Shown piece by piece: positions 17,027 through 26,532 of a stretch of 64,000 nucleotides of DNA. Within the stretch, counting starts at the first letter, position 1, and each line of letters opens with the position of its first letter. The position numbers and the translations under genes are program-made. The notes beneath the pieces are model-generated. The model was not told the DNA's origin and did no database searches. It saw only the letters and a program-made list of their open reading frames with translations. Source of the stretch: Paraburkholderia saeva (lineage in GTDB: Bacteria; Pseudomonadota; Gammaproteobacteria; Burkholderiales; Burkholderiaceae). The stretch lies in NCBI RefSeq assembly GCF_907164555.1, contig NZ_CAJQZC010000001.1, forward strand, positions 620,001 through 684,000. The letters run 5' to 3'.

Positions 17027-18421
17027 ATGATCTCCAAATCGATTTTCAAGGCCTATGACATTCGCGGCGTGATCGGCAAGACGCTCGATACCGACGCAGC
17101 CCGCTCGATCGGCCGCGCATTCGGCAGCGAAGTGCGTGCGCAGGGCGGCGATGCCGTCGTGGTTGCGCGTGACGGACGCCTGTCGGGCCCGGATCTCATC
17201 GCGGCACTCTCGGACGGCCTGCGTGCGGCCGGCGTCGACGTCGTGAACGTCGGCATGGTGCCGACACCCGTCGGCTACTTCGCGGCCAGCGTGCCGCTCA
17301 AGCTCGCGGGCGGCGAGCGTCGCGTCGATTCGTGCATCGTCGTGACCGGCAGCCACAATCCGCCCGACTACAACGGCTTCAAGATGGTGCTGCGCGGCGC
17401 GGCGATCTATGGCGAGCAGATTCTCGCGCTGCACCAGCGCATCGTCGACGAGAACTTTGCCGATGGCAGCGGCACCTACACCGAATACGACATCGCCGAC
17501 GCGTATCTCGAGCGGATCGTCAGCGACATCAAGCTCGCGCGCCCGCTGAAGATCGTCGTCGATACCGGTAACGGCGTCGCGGGCGGTCTCGCGCCGAAGC
17601 TCTTCAGGAAGCTCGGCTGCGAACTCGTGGAACTGTTCACGGAGATCGACGGCAACTTCCCGAACCATCACCCGGACCCGGCGCACCCGGAAAACCTGCA
17701 GGACGTGATCCGCGCATTGAAGGAAACGGATGCGGAAATCGGCTTCGCGTTCGATGGCGACGGCGACCGTCTCGGCGTCGTGACGAAAGACGGCGAGATC
17801 ATCTATCCGGACCGTCAACTGATGCTGTTCGCCGAGGAAGTCCTGTCGCGCAACAAGGGCGCGCAGATCATCTATGACGTGAAGTGCACGCGTAACCTCG
17901 CGAAGTGGGTGCGCGAGAAGGGCGGCGAGCCGCTGATGTGGAAGACGGGCCACTCGCTCGTGAAGGCGAAGCTGCGCGAGACCGGCGCGCCGCTCGCGGG
18001 CGAAATGAGCGGCCACGTGTTTTTCAAGGACCGCTGGTACGGTTTCGACGACGGCCTGTACACGGGCGCACGTCTGCTCGAAATCCTCTCGCGCGTGAAG
18101 GACCCGAGCAAGCTGCTGAACAGCCTGCCGAACTCGCACTCCACGCCGGAACTGCAACTGAAGCTGGAAGAAGGCGAAAACTTCGAACTCATCGGGCGTC
18201 TGCAGGAAACCGCGCAGTTCACGGGCGCAGATGACGTCGTTAAGATCGACGGCCTGCGCGTCGAATACCCGGACGGTTTCGGTCTCGCGCGCTCGTCGAA
18301 TACGACGCCTGTCGTCGTGATGCGTTTCGAGGCGGATAACGATGCGGCATTGAAGCGGATTCAGGAAGATTTCCGGCGCGTGATCCTTGCGGCGAAGCCG
18401 GACGCAAAATTGCCGTTCTAA
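17027..18421 (+). CDS. phosphomannomutase/phosphoglucomutase
   Basis: 464 residues from the ATG at 17027. Four-domain alpha-D-phosphohexomutase: the phosphoserine loop is in VVTGSHNPPDYNGFKM, the magnesium loop is DGDGDR in FAFDGDGDRLGVV, the sugar-binding loop is GEMSGHVFF, and the phosphate-binding loop near the C-terminus is RSSNTTPVVVMRFE. It converts mannose/glucose 6-phosphate and 1-phosphate, supplying GDP-mannose and UDP-glucose pathways for exopolysaccharide and LPS, like AlgC of Pseudomonas. It is divergent from the polysaccharide unit and is followed by a terminator. Confidence 0.95.
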   Translation: MISKSIFKAYDIRGVIGKTLDTDAARSIGRAFGSEVRAQGGDAVVVARDGRLSGPDLIAALSDGLRAAGVDVVNVGMVPTPVGYFAASVPLKLAGGERRVDSCIVVTGSHNPPDYNGFKMVLRGAAIYGEQILALHQRIVDENFADGSGTYTEYDIADAYLERIVSDIKLARPLKIVVDTGNGVAGGLAPKLFRKLGCELVELFTEIDGNFPNHHPDPAHPENLQDVIRALKETDAEIGFAFDGDGDRLGVVTKDGEIIYPDRQLMLFAEEVLSRNKGAQIIYDVKCTRNLAKWVREKGGEPLMWKTGHSLVKAKLRETGAPLAGEMSGHVFFKDRWYGFDDGLYTGARLLEILSRVKDPSKLLNSLPNSHSTPELQLKLEEGENFELIGRLQETAQFTGADDVVKIDGLRVEYPDGFGLARSSNTTPVVVMRFEADNDAALKRIQEDFRRVILAAKPDAKLPF

Positions 18422-18481
18422 CGGTCAGACGGGCGGCATTGCGGTTGGGTTGCACCCCTCCCGCAATGACACCGCCGTCGG

Positions 18482-18519
18482 ACGCGGCGCGTGGCGGGAG
18501 CCATTGCGCCGCGTTTTTA
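18482..18519 (+). terminator. intrinsic terminator after phosphomannomutase
   Basis: A perfect 9-bp stem, ACGCGGCGC (18482-18490) and GCGCCGCGT (18506-18514), with a 15-base loop, followed by TTTTTAT. It lies about 60 bp after the phosphomannomutase stop. Confidence 0.8.
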
Positions 18520-18661
18520 TGTGTTCTGCCGGCGTAGGCCCGCGCATGCCCGGACATTCGCACGGGACTTATCCCGCGACTTGTCCCGAAAATGGCACCG
18601 GTCGCGATAGAATTGCCGTCCCATTCACGCATCTTCGAGCCGGTTTGCCGGCAATTCCCAC

Positions 18662-19663
18662 TTGAGCGTACAAAAGATCCTGATCGTGCGGGTGTCGTCG
18701 CTGGGCGACGTCGTCCACAACATGCCGGTGATTGCCGATATTCTGCGCCGGCATCCCGCGGCGCAGATCGACTGGCTCGTCGAAGAAAGCTTTATCGAGC
18801 TGGTGCAGCTCGTCCACGGCGTGCGTCGTGCGATTCCGTTTTCGCTGCGTCGCTGGCGCAAGCGGCTGTTTTCGCTCGACAACTGGCGCGAGATCGGCGC
18901 CTTCCGCCGCGCGCTCGCCGCCGAGAAATACGATCTCGTGATCGACTGCCAGGGGCTCATCAAGACCGCGTGGGTCGCGAGCTGGGCACGCGGGCCGCTG
19001 ACGGGCCTCGCGAACCGTACCGATGGCGCGGGCTTCGAATGGCCGGTGCGCTTCTTTTATGACCGGCGCGTGCCGATCGCGCCGCGTACCCATGTAGTCG
19101 AGCGCACGCGCCAGCTGGTGGCGGCCGCGCTCGGCGAACCCGCGCCGCAACCCACCGACGACATCGACTTCGGCATCGACACGCGCCAGGCCGCGCTGGC
19201 GCTGTCTGCGCTCGGGCTGAACCTGCCGGTGCCGTATGTGGTCTTCGTGCATGCCACGTCGCGCGCCGACAAGCAGTGGCCAGAGGCCGCGTGGATCGAG
19301 CTCGGTCAGGCGCTGGTGCGGCGCGGCGTCTCGCTCGTGCTGCCGTGGGGGAGCGACAGCGAACGCGAGACGAGCGAGCGGCTCGCGCGCGAATTCGGCG
19401 CGGCGGCGGTCGTGCCGCCAAAGCTCTCGCTGCCGGCGGTGGTGGGCCTGATCGATGGCGCGGCGGCGACGGTTGGCGTTGACACAGGTCTTGTTCACAT
19501 CGCGGCGGCCCTGAAACGGCCGACAGTCGAGTTGTACAATTTCGCGACCGCATGGCGCACGGGCGGCTACTGGTCGCCGAACGTGGTCAACCTCGGCACG
19601 GCCGGCCAGCCGCCGACGCTCCAGCAGGTGAAGGCCGCACTGGCCGGCTTCGGCCTGTTGTGA
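18662..19663 (+). CDS. waaC: lipopolysaccharide heptosyltransferase I
   Basis: 333 residues if translation begins at the TTG at 18662; no upstream ATG fits and the next in-frame Met would cut the conserved N-terminus KILIVRVSSLGDVVHNMPV. GT9 family features: WLVEESFIELVQLVHGV, DLVIDCQGLIKTAW, the donor-binding PYVVFVHATSRADKQWPEAAW, and VGVDTGLVHIAAALKRPTVELY. It adds the first L-glycero-D-manno-heptose to Kdo of the LPS inner core. It leads the rightward waaC-kdoO-waaA cluster. Confidence 0.95.
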   Translation: MSVQKILIVRVSSLGDVVHNMPVIADILRRHPAAQIDWLVEESFIELVQLVHGVRRAIPFSLRRWRKRLFSLDNWREIGAFRRALAAEKYDLVIDCQGLIKTAWVASWARGPLTGLANRTDGAGFEWPVRFFYDRRVPIAPRTHVVERTRQLVAAALGEPAPQPTDDIDFGIDTRQAALALSALGLNLPVPYVVFVHATSRADKQWPEAAWIELGQALVRRGVSLVLPWGSDSERETSERLAREFGAAAVVPPKLSLPAVVGLIDGAAATVGVDTGLVHIAAALKRPTVELYNFATAWRTGGYWSPNVVNLGTAGQPPTLQQVKAALAGFGLL

Positions 19664-19800
19664 CCGCAGGGGCGGGCTGCTTCAGGGAATGCCAGGGCCG
19701 CGATGCCTGTCGTTCCCTGACGGGGGCCCGCCAGCCGCACCGGCCGTCGCGTAACAGGCTACGAACACACTGCGCTCCATCCGCTTCAATAAGGGCGACC

Positions 19801-20685
19801 ATGAACGAATCCCAGATCATCGAAGTCGCATCCGCCGACTGGCAGGGAACGAACCTGTCCATCGCGCGCGAGACGCTGCTCGCCGGCGTCGAGCGCGGCA
19901 AGGTGCTGTATTTTCCGAACCTGCGTTTTGCGATCGAAGGCGGCGAGCAGGCGCTGCTCGACCCGGCCATCGCCGATCCGAAGCGCAAGAACATCAGCCT
20001 CGAACCGAACGGTGGCGCGCTCTTCGGCGTGCTCGGCGACGCAGTCACGCAGTCGGCCGTGCGTGCGTTGATCGCGCGATACCAGGCGAGCGCGCGCTCG
20101 CTGGTCGATGGCCTCTTTCCCGAATACGACGGCAAGCTGCGTGTCGCGCCAACGAGCCTGCGTCTGCATCAGGTCGAAACGCGCCAGACATCCTGGCGCA
20201 AGGACGACAGCCGTCTGCACGTCGACGCGTTCCCGTCGCGGCCCAATTACGGCGAGCGGATTTTGCGCGTCTTCACGAACGTGAACCCGAACGGGGCACC
20301 GCGCGTATGGCGGGTCGGCGAACCGTTCGAGGACATGGCTAAGCGCTTCCTGCCCAGGATCAAGCCGCAGATGCCCGGTTCGGCCTGGCTGCAGCATCTG
20401 CTGCACATCACGAAATCGAAGCGCAGCGAGTACGACCATCTGATGCTGAACCTGCACGACGGCATGAAAGCGGATCTCGACTACCAGAAGGCAAGCCCGC
20501 AGGAGACCATGCCGTTTCCGCCGGGCAGCGTCTGGGTGTGCTTTTCCGATCAGACGTCGCACGCGGTGATGTCCGGCCAGTTCATGCTGGAGCAGACGTT
20601 CTTCCTGCCGGTGAAGTCCATGGTGCAGCCGGAATGCGCGCCGCTTGGCATCCTCGAACGCCTGAAGGGCAGGGCCCTGGTTTGA
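19801..20685 (+). CDS. kdoO: Kdo hydroxylase, Fe(II)/2-oxoglutarate dioxygenase
   Basis: 294 residues. The iron facial triad can be read as His140, Asp142 (RLHVDAFPSRP) and His254 (FSDQTSHAVMSGQF); the length and wording match the Kdo 3-hydroxylase family that turns Kdo into Ko (D-glycero-D-talo-oct-2-ulosonic acid) in Burkholderia and Yersinia LPS. Placement between waaC and waaA strongly supports this role. The start at 19801 was chosen because the longer frame has no homologous sequence. Probably acts at the inner membrane on Kdo2-lipid A. Confidence 0.9.
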   Translation: MNESQIIEVASADWQGTNLSIARETLLAGVERGKVLYFPNLRFAIEGGEQALLDPAIADPKRKNISLEPNGGALFGVLGDAVTQSAVRALIARYQASARSLVDGLFPEYDGKLRVAPTSLRLHQVETRQTSWRKDDSRLHVDAFPSRPNYGERILRVFTNVNPNGAPRVWRVGEPFEDMAKRFLPRIKPQMPGSAWLQHLLHITKSKRSEYDHLMLNLHDGMKADLDYQKASPQETMPFPPGSVWVCFSDQTSHAVMSGQFMLEQTFFLPVKSMVQPECAPLGILERLKGRALV

Positions 20686-20794
20686 GCGCGGCCCTTCGCG
20701 CATGGCGCCTGGATTTGCGCCCGGCATTTTGCCGCTGTTTCTGTGGTGATGGCATCACGGCCCGCCGTATCCCTGCTGCGCTGGCGGAGGCGCG

Positions 20795-22120
20795 ATGCTG
20801 AGAGTCATCTATAACGCGCTCTGGTGGATCGTCGCGCCCGTTGCCGTGATCCGTCTTTATGTGCGGTCGCGTCGCGAGCGCGGTTATCGCGAGCATATCG
20901 CCGAGCGTTTTGGCCACACGCGTGGACGCCTTCCCGACGACGACGCGCCGCTGATCTGGGTGCATGCGGTGTCCGTTGGCGAGACGCGCGCCGCGCAGCC
21001 GCTCATCGAAGCGCTGATCGAGGCGCGTCCGGACGCGCGCATCCTGCTCACGCACATGACGCCGAGCGGCCGCGCAACCGGCGAGCAGATTTTCGGCGAT
21101 CGCGTGCTGCGCACGTATCTGCCGTATGACATGCCGCATGCGGTGCGGCGTTTTCTGCGCGCGTGGCGACCGACGATCGGCGTGGTGATGGAAACCGAAG
21201 TATGGCCGACGCTCATCGACGAATGCCGTCGCGCCGATGTGCCGCTCGTGCTCACGAATGCACGGATGTCGGCGCGTTCGTACCGGCGCGCGGCGAAGTT
21301 CGGCAAGGCGACGCGTGAGGTGTTTGGCGGTTTTGCGCGCGTGCTTGCGCAAAGTCCGTCCGACGCCGAGCGGCTGACCGCATTGGGCGCGCGCAATGTG
21401 GCCGTGCTGGGTAACCTGAAGTTCGATATGGCGACGCCGCCTGAACTCGCGGCACGCGGCCGCGCGTGGCGCGCGGCGATCGGCATGCGGGCCGTGTGGG
21501 TTGCGGCAAGCACGCGTGAAGGCGAAGAGGCGCTCGTGCTGCAGGCGTTCGCGGCGCTCGGCGTCGAAGATGCGCTCCTGATTCTCGTGCCGCGGCATCC
21601 GCAACGCTTCGACGAAGTCGCGGCGTACGTCGAGAAAACCGGCCTGCGTCTCGAGCGCCGTTCGAAGTGGGCGCCCGCCGGCGCGGCGTCGAATCCGGTG
21701 GCTTCAACGGAGCCCATCGCGGCGCTACCGCAGGACGTGAGGGTGCTGCTTGGCGATTCGATGGGCGAACTGGGCGCTTACTACGCCGCTGCCGATCTGG
21801 CGTTTATCGGCGGCAGCCTGTTGCCGTTAGGCGGGCAGAATCTGATCGAGGCGTGTGCGATGGGGGTGCCAGTGCTGATCGGCCCGCACGTGTTCAACTT
21901 CACGCAGGCAACGGCCGATGCGGTCGCCGCAGGCGCGGCGGTGCAGGTGCAGGATCCGGCTGACCTCGCGCGGGCGTTGCGCGAACTCTTCGAAGACCGC
22001 TCGCGACGCATCGCAATGGGCGGCGCGGCGTCGGCGTTTGCCGCGCGCCATCGCGGCGCGACGGCGCGGACCGTCGATGTGCTGACGACGCTGCTGCCGC
22101 ACGAACGTCCGCGCGGCTGA
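20795..22120 (+). CDS. waaA: 3-deoxy-D-manno-octulosonic acid transferase
   Basis: 441 residues. One N-terminal membrane anchor (VIYNALWWIVAPVAVIRLYV), then the GT30 domain: PLIWVHAVSVGETRAAQPLIEAL, VVMETEVWPTLIDECRR, VLTNARMSARS, GNLKFDM, and the C-terminal IGGSLLPLGGQNLIEACAMGVPVLIGPH. It transfers Kdo from CMP-Kdo to lipid IVA on the cytoplasmic side. It follows kdoO by about 110 bp. The insertion PAGAASNPVASTEPIAAL near residue 295 is a low-complexity loop. Confidence 0.96.
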   Translation: MLRVIYNALWWIVAPVAVIRLYVRSRRERGYREHIAERFGHTRGRLPDDDAPLIWVHAVSVGETRAAQPLIEALIEARPDARILLTHMTPSGRATGEQIFGDRVLRTYLPYDMPHAVRRFLRAWRPTIGVVMETEVWPTLIDECRRADVPLVLTNARMSARSYRRAAKFGKATREVFGGFARVLAQSPSDAERLTALGARNVAVLGNLKFDMATPPELAARGRAWRAAIGMRAVWVAASTREGEEALVLQAFAALGVEDALLILVPRHPQRFDEVAAYVEKTGLRLERRSKWAPAGAASNPVASTEPIAALPQDVRVLLGDSMGELGAYYAAADLAFIGGSLLPLGGQNLIEACAMGVPVLIGPHVFNFTQATADAVAAGAAVQVQDPADLARALRELFEDRSRRIAMGGAASAFAARHRGATARTVDVLTTLLPHERPRG

Positions 22121-22145
22121 GTGTCGTCAGCGCCGCCAGCTTCGG

Positions 22146-23666
22146 CTAGTGCGGCAGCATCATGAAGATCTGATAGGTGTGCTCGGGCATCGACATGCCC
22201 CATGCGCGCTTGTGGACCCGCACGGCGAGCGGTTCGGCGCCGGTCAGCTCGCCCGATTCGTGCTGGCATGCGGTATCGCCTTCTTCGCACACCAGCAGTG
22301 CGCCGCGGCTCGCCAGATCGGAAGACTTGAGCCAGGGCGTGGTGCGCGGCTCTTCGATGTCCCAGAAGCGCGTATGGCCATCGCTGTAGAACGCAATCGA
22401 CTGCGCCTCATGCACCGAGCCACCGACGATCGGCAGATCCTGGCCCGTGCGTTCGCGCCATTCGTCGTGAACGACGTGCGCGAGTTCGGCACGCGGGTCG
22501 ACGGCGCTGTCGCCGTGCTTTCGGGCGTCGAGATAGCCGACTGTGCCCGATGCAACCAGCACCAGCACCCAGTAGATGCAGAGCGCGCGTACCGCACGCA
22601 CCGGCTTGAACTGAATCCCCGCGCGATCGAGCACCGCAAGCCACAGCGGAACGATCGCAAACCACTGCGCCATGCCCCACACGGAAGACATCTGCGTTTT
22701 CGCGAGCACCGCCATCACGCCGACGACGATCCACGGGCCCATCGCGAGCGCCCACAACTCCGGATGCAGCGACGGCTTGACGACCGCCTGCGCCATCAGC
22801 TTTGCGGCGCGCCGGCGCTCGCCGCGAACCATGAGCACCACAAAGCCAAAACTCAGCACGAGGTAGCCGATCTGCGCGAGCGTATAGACGCCAAAGCGGC
22901 TGACTGCGTCGAGCAGCATGCCGCCGGTACGCTCCGACGCGTAGCCGAACGTCGGAAAGTGATTCACCACGAGCCACCGGACGTGCGCGAACACCGCCAG
23001 CACGCCACCTGCGACGACCCACAGCGAATTCCAGCTGAACGTCCGTGCCCGCCACGCCGGCCGCGCGAGCGCGGCGCCGGCGAGTGCCACGAGCAGCACG
23101 ATCGAGAAGTACTTGCCGAGCACCGCGAGCCCCGCGAAGACGCCGAGCGCGAACGCCCAGCGCCGCGCGCCCGACTGCATGAAGCGCACGAAGAAATACG
23201 CCGTCCACGGCCACACGGAAAGCAGCACTGCGTTCGCGTTGAACTTGATCGCAAGATTCGTATAGAGCGGCGAGACAGCCATCGCAAGACCGGCGATGAT
23301 CGCAAGCCGCCAGGGCAGAAAGCGCCGTGCCAGCGCGACGATACCGAGCAGCCCGACCAGCGCGTTGAGCGCCGAGAGCCCGAAGTACGCGAAATCAGTA
23401 TGCGGCGCGATGCTGAACCACGCCGCCGTGATCCACGCAAAGAGCGGCGGATGCTTCGCATAGCCTGCCTGCCATTCGATCCCCCACGCGTAGTTCTCGA
23501 CCATGTCGCCCTGGAAGTCGAGATTGCCGCGCGAGAGCCACGCGGCGAACGTCCACACGATCGCGTGCACGAAAAGCAGCGACAGGAAGCGGAGGTTGCT
23601 GGATTGCGTCGCGGTGAGGTGAGAACGACCCGATGTCGGGTTAGAAGAAGCGAAGAGTTCGGCCAT
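22146..23666 (-). CDS. GT39-type integral membrane glycosyltransferase (ArnT/PMT-like)
   Basis: 506 residues with about ten membrane segments. The first periplasmic loop DFQGDMVENYAWGIEWQAGYAKHPPLFAW has the acidic pair and the K-H-P-P-L signature of the PMT_2/ArnT family, which uses polyprenyl-phosphate sugars as donors. A soluble C-terminal domain contains VGGSVHEAQSIAFYSDGHTRFWD. It is encoded downstream of GtrA-like and GtrB-like genes, so the three probably form a modification system: GtrB loads the lipid, GtrA flips it, and this enzyme attaches the sugar to LPS or another surface acceptor. Confidence 0.88.
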   Translation of the reverse strand: MAELFASSNPTSGRSHLTATQSSNLRFLSLLFVHAIVWTFAAWLSRGNLDFQGDMVENYAWGIEWQAGYAKHPPLFAWITAAWFSIAPHTDFAYFGLSALNALVGLLGIVALARRFLPWRLAIIAGLAMAVSPLYTNLAIKFNANAVLLSVWPWTAYFFVRFMQSGARRWAFALGVFAGLAVLGKYFSIVLLVALAGAALARPAWRARTFSWNSLWVVAGGVLAVFAHVRWLVVNHFPTFGYASERTGGMLLDAVSRFGVYTLAQIGYLVLSFGFVVLMVRGERRRAAKLMAQAVVKPSLHPELWALAMGPWIVVGVMAVLAKTQMSSVWGMAQWFAIVPLWLAVLDRAGIQFKPVRAVRALCIYWVLVLVASGTVGYLDARKHGDSAVDPRAELAHVVHDEWRERTGQDLPIVGGSVHEAQSIAFYSDGHTRFWDIEEPRTTPWLKSSDLASRGALLVCEEGDTACQHESGELTGAEPLAVRVHKRAWGMSMPEHTYQIFMMLPH

Positions 23667-23699
23667 GGGAAATCCGGGGGAAAAGCTGCGCGTTTAACA

Positions 23700-24092
23700 T
23701 CACGCCGTATGTGTTTTGAACGCCCATATCGAGTTTGCGATGTAGGTGGTCACGAGGACGCACGCGGTCGCCGCGCATTGCGCGATCAGATACGGCACGT
23801 GCAGCCAGGTTGCGAGCAGGAACATGCATACGCTGTTCACTGCAATGCCCGTCGCAGCCACAGCGAAAAACCGGGGCGCCACATGCGCGTGCCGGCCGGT
23901 ACTTCTGAACGTCAGGTGGTAGTTCAGGACGTAGTTCACGATCGCGCCAAACACCGCGCCGATGCACGATGCGGCGACTGCGCCGAGCATCTTCGTCGAG
24001 ACGAGTGCGTACAGCACGGCAAACTGCGCACCCGTGCCCGTCGCACCGACACACGCATACGCGCAGAACCTGAGCCATCTGCGCTGCGTCAC
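23700..24092 (-). CDS. GtrA-like flippase
   Basis: 130 residues from the GTG at 24092, whose GTGA overlaps the stop of the upstream gtrB-like gene by 4 bp. Four hydrophobic segments and the GtrA pattern: FCAYACVGATGTGAQFAVLYALV, GAVFGAIVNYVLNYHLTFRS and TTYIANSIWAFKT. The family is proposed to flip undecaprenyl-phosphate sugars to the periplasm. It sits between the GtrB-like and GT39-like genes. Confidence 0.88.
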   Translation of the reverse strand: MTQRRWLRFCAYACVGATGTGAQFAVLYALVSTKMLGAVAASCIGAVFGAIVNYVLNYHLTFRSTGRHAHVAPRFFAVAATGIAVNSVCMFLLATWLHVPYLIAQCAATACVLVTTYIANSIWAFKTHTA

Positions 24093-25051
24093 AAATCGTC
24101 CTTCTGATAGATCTTCCGGATGATGTAGACAGGGCGGCGCTTCGCCTCCACGTACATCCGGCCGATGTATTCGCCGATCACACCAATGCCGATCAGTTGC
24201 ACCCCACCCAGAAACAGCACGGCGGTAATGATCGAGGCATAACCGGGAATGTCCACGCCGCGAATCAGCGTGCGCAGGATCAGATATGCCGAATAGAGCA
24301 TCGCGAAAGCCGCAATCACGCCACCGACGTACGTCCAGATGCGCAGCGGTAGCGTGCTGAAACTCGTCATGCCTTCGAGCGCGAAGTTCCAGAGCTTCCA
24401 GCCCGAGAACTTCGTCTTGCCCGCTGCGCGCGGGCGGCGCGAATATTCGATCTCCGTGGTCCGGAAGCCGATCCACGCGAAGAGGCCCTTCATGAAGCGC
24501 CGGTTTTCCGGCAACTGCTTGAGGGCGTCGACGGCGGACCGCGACATCAGCCGGAAGTCGCCCGCATTCACCGGAATCTTGATGTCGGAGATCGCGTTAT
24601 GCACGCGATAGAAGAGCGCGGCGGTGCTGCGTTTTGCGTACGTGTCGGTTTGCCGCTCGGCGCGCTTCCCGAGGACGACATCGAAGCCCTCGCGCCATTT
24701 TTCGATCATCGCGGGAATCGCTTCCGGCGGATCCTGCAGGTCTGCATCGAACGGGATCACCGCGTCGCCCATCGCGGCGTCGATTCCTGCCGTCATGGCC
24801 GCTTCCTTGCCGAAATTGCGGGACAGGTCGATGACCTTGACGCGCGGATCGGCAGCACATGCCGCGAGCAGGTGATCAAGTGTCGCATCGGTACTGCCGT
24901 CATTGACGCAGACGATTTCGTAGTCAGCCTGCGCAATATTGCGCAAAACCAGACTTACTTCACGAAAAAATTCGTCGGCGACCTCCGACTCGTTATAAAA
25001 AGGCACGACGAGCGAAATCAGATCTTTCGCGTCCGGATTCCGAGGGATCAT
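24089..25051 (-). CDS. GtrB/ArnC-type polyprenyl-phosphate glycosyltransferase
   Basis: 320 residues. GT2 catalytic domain (LISLVVPFYNESEVADEFFREV, IVCVNDGSTDATLDHL, IPFDADLQDPPEAIPAMI with the DAD metal site, AGDFRLMSRSAVDAL) followed by two C-terminal membrane segments (YVGGVIAAFAMLYSAYLIL, ASIITAVLFLGGVQLIGIGVIGEYIGRMYVE). This is the DPM1/GtrB/ArnC architecture, which makes undecaprenyl-phosphate-linked hexose. First of three overlapping or closely spaced leftward genes. It lies 147 bp after ureG on the same strand and appears to have its own promoter region. Confidence 0.9.
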   Translation of the reverse strand: MIPRNPDAKDLISLVVPFYNESEVADEFFREVSLVLRNIAQADYEIVCVNDGSTDATLDHLLAACAADPRVKVIDLSRNFGKEAAMTAGIDAAMGDAVIPFDADLQDPPEAIPAMIEKWREGFDVVLGKRAERQTDTYAKRSTAALFYRVHNAISDIKIPVNAGDFRLMSRSAVDALKQLPENRRFMKGLFAWIGFRTTEIEYSRRPRAAGKTKFSGWKLWNFALEGMTSFSTLPLRIWTYVGGVIAAFAMLYSAYLILRTLIRGVDIPGYASIITAVLFLGGVQLIGIGVIGEYIGRMYVEAKRRPVYIIRKIYQKDDL

Positions 25052-25198
25052 CTTGTCTCTGGGGAAAGGCGGCTACGTTATAGGCGTCGCGAAGAGGCTC
25101 CCGAACACGATCCGCCAATTGCCCCGTGGCGAACGAAAGCCAGGCGATATTCTAACATTTTCGAGACAGCCGCCTTTTCTTACGGTCCTTACGGCTGG

Positions 25199-25840
25199 CT
25201 ACACCGTCAGCAGCCCCTTCTTCTCGATAAAAGCGACGATGTCGGCCAGACCATCGAGCGCCTTGAGGTTGCACATCACGAACGGCCGTTCGCCGCGCAT
25301 CTTCTTCGCATCGGAGGCCATCACGTCGAGATTCGCGCCGACCATCGGTGCGAGGTCGGTCTTGTTGATCACGAGCAGGTCGGACTTCGTGATGCCCGGG
25401 CCGCCCTTGCGCGGAATCTTCTCGCCTCCGGCTACGTCGATCACGTAGATCGTCAGGTCCGAGAGTTCCGGGCTGAAGGTGGCGGCCAGGTTGTCGCCGC
25501 CGGATTCGATGAAGACGATGTCGGCGTCGGGAAAGCGCGTGAGCATACGGTCGACGGCTTCGAGGTTGATCGACGCGTCTTCGCGGATCGCCGTGTGCGG
25601 GCAGCCGCCGGTTTCGACGCCCATGATGCGCTCGGCCGGCAGCGCGCCCGCGACGGTCAACAGCCGCTGGTCTTCCTTCGTGTAAATGTCGTTCGTGATG
25701 GCGACGAGGTCGTAGCGCTCGCGCATCGCCTTGCAGAGCATTTCGAGCAGCGTGGTCTTGCCGGAGCCAACCGGGCCACCGACGCCCACGCGCAGCGGAG
25801 GCAGTTTCTTCGTACGTTGGAGAGGATGAGGTGCGTTCAT
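25199..25840 (-). CDS. ureG: urease accessory GTPase UreG
   Basis: 213 residues from the ATG at 25840. SIMIBI GTPase: P-loop [43 protein letters not shown] (Cys-x-His metal motif at the dimer interface), [15 protein letters not shown], and [13 protein letters not shown]. UreG couples GTP hydrolysis to nickel delivery into UreC with UreF and UreD. Last gene of the leftward urease group, 11 bp after ureF. Confidence 0.97.
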   Translation of the reverse strand: MNAPHPLQRTKKLPPLRVGVGGPVGSGKTTLLEMLCKAMRERYDLVAITNDIYTKEDQRLLTVAGALPAERIMGVETGGCPHTAIREDASINLEAVDRMLTRFPDADIVFIESGGDNLAATFSPELSDLTIYVIDVAGGEKIPRKGGPGITKSDLLVINKTDLAPMVGANLDVMASDAKKMRGERPFVMCNLKALDGLADIVAFIEKKGLLTV

Positions 25841-25851
25841 GATCGGTGAGC

Positions 25852-26532
25852 TTATGAGCGGAAAAGCCGCGAATACTGCGACTCGTGACGCGCCGACAGA
25901 ATGCCGAGTTGCGGCGCGAAGGTGTTGATGTTGTCGGGCGACGTGGCGAGCGCCTGTGCCACGGCTTCGTCGATGAGATCGCGCAGGGCCACGATGATGC
26001 GTTGCCCCGCGAGCTGGCCGAGTGGCACCGCCTTCAACGCGGCAGCGGCCTGGTTCTCGACCCAGCTGAACGCGTAGGCGGCGAGGGCGGCGTCGGTGGC
26101 GGCGTCGTGCGCCCACGCGGCGTACGCGAATGCCGTGGGTTGCGCGACGGGCGTCATCGCGGCGAGCGTCGTGCGGCGCGCGGCGTCCCCCCATTCGAGC
26201 GATGCACACAGCTGACGCAGCGACCAGCCCATCTGTTCCGTTTCGCGACGCAATTCCGCCGATTCGCGGCTCGCGAGAAATGCTTCGTTCGCAACGGCCA
26301 GCGCGGCGGCGTCGTGCGTGCGCCAGCGCTCGATCTGATGCGCGAGAAACGGCAACTCGCCGCGCGCGAGCACGGTCGTGAGGCCGCTTGCAATCCAGTC
26401 GCGCGCGCTGTTTGCGTCGGTGACGCGTTGCGCTTCGATCGCGGCTTCGAGCCCCTGCGAATAGCTGAATGCGCCGATCGGCAGCGCCGGTGACGCGAGA
26501 TGCAGCAGCGCAGTGAGTTCAGCGATGCGCAT
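25852..26532 (-). CDS. ureF: urease accessory protein UreF
   Basis: 226 residues from the ATG at 26532, which overlaps the 3' end of ureE by 14 bp. UreF features: [24 protein letters not shown], the all-helical middle, and [20 protein letters not shown]. UreF acts as a checkpoint for UreG GTPase in the UreDFG activation complex. Confidence 0.95.
   Translation of the reverse strand: MRIAELTALLHLASPALPIGAFSYSQGLEAAIEAQRVTDANSARDWIASGLTTVLARGELPFLAHQIERWRTHDAAALAVANEAFLASRESAELRRETEQMGWSLRQLCASLEWGDAARRTTLAAMTPVAQPTAFAYAAWAHDAATDAALAAYAFSWVENQAAAALKAVPLGQLAGQRIIVALRDLIDEAVAQALATSPDNINTFAPQLGILSARHESQYSRLFRS

Noticed and set aside
22149..24107. 652-codon plus-strand frame, very rich in Arg/His/Glu
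   Set aside because: Antisense to the GT39-like and GtrA-like genes; composition is the usual artefact of GC-rich third positions.
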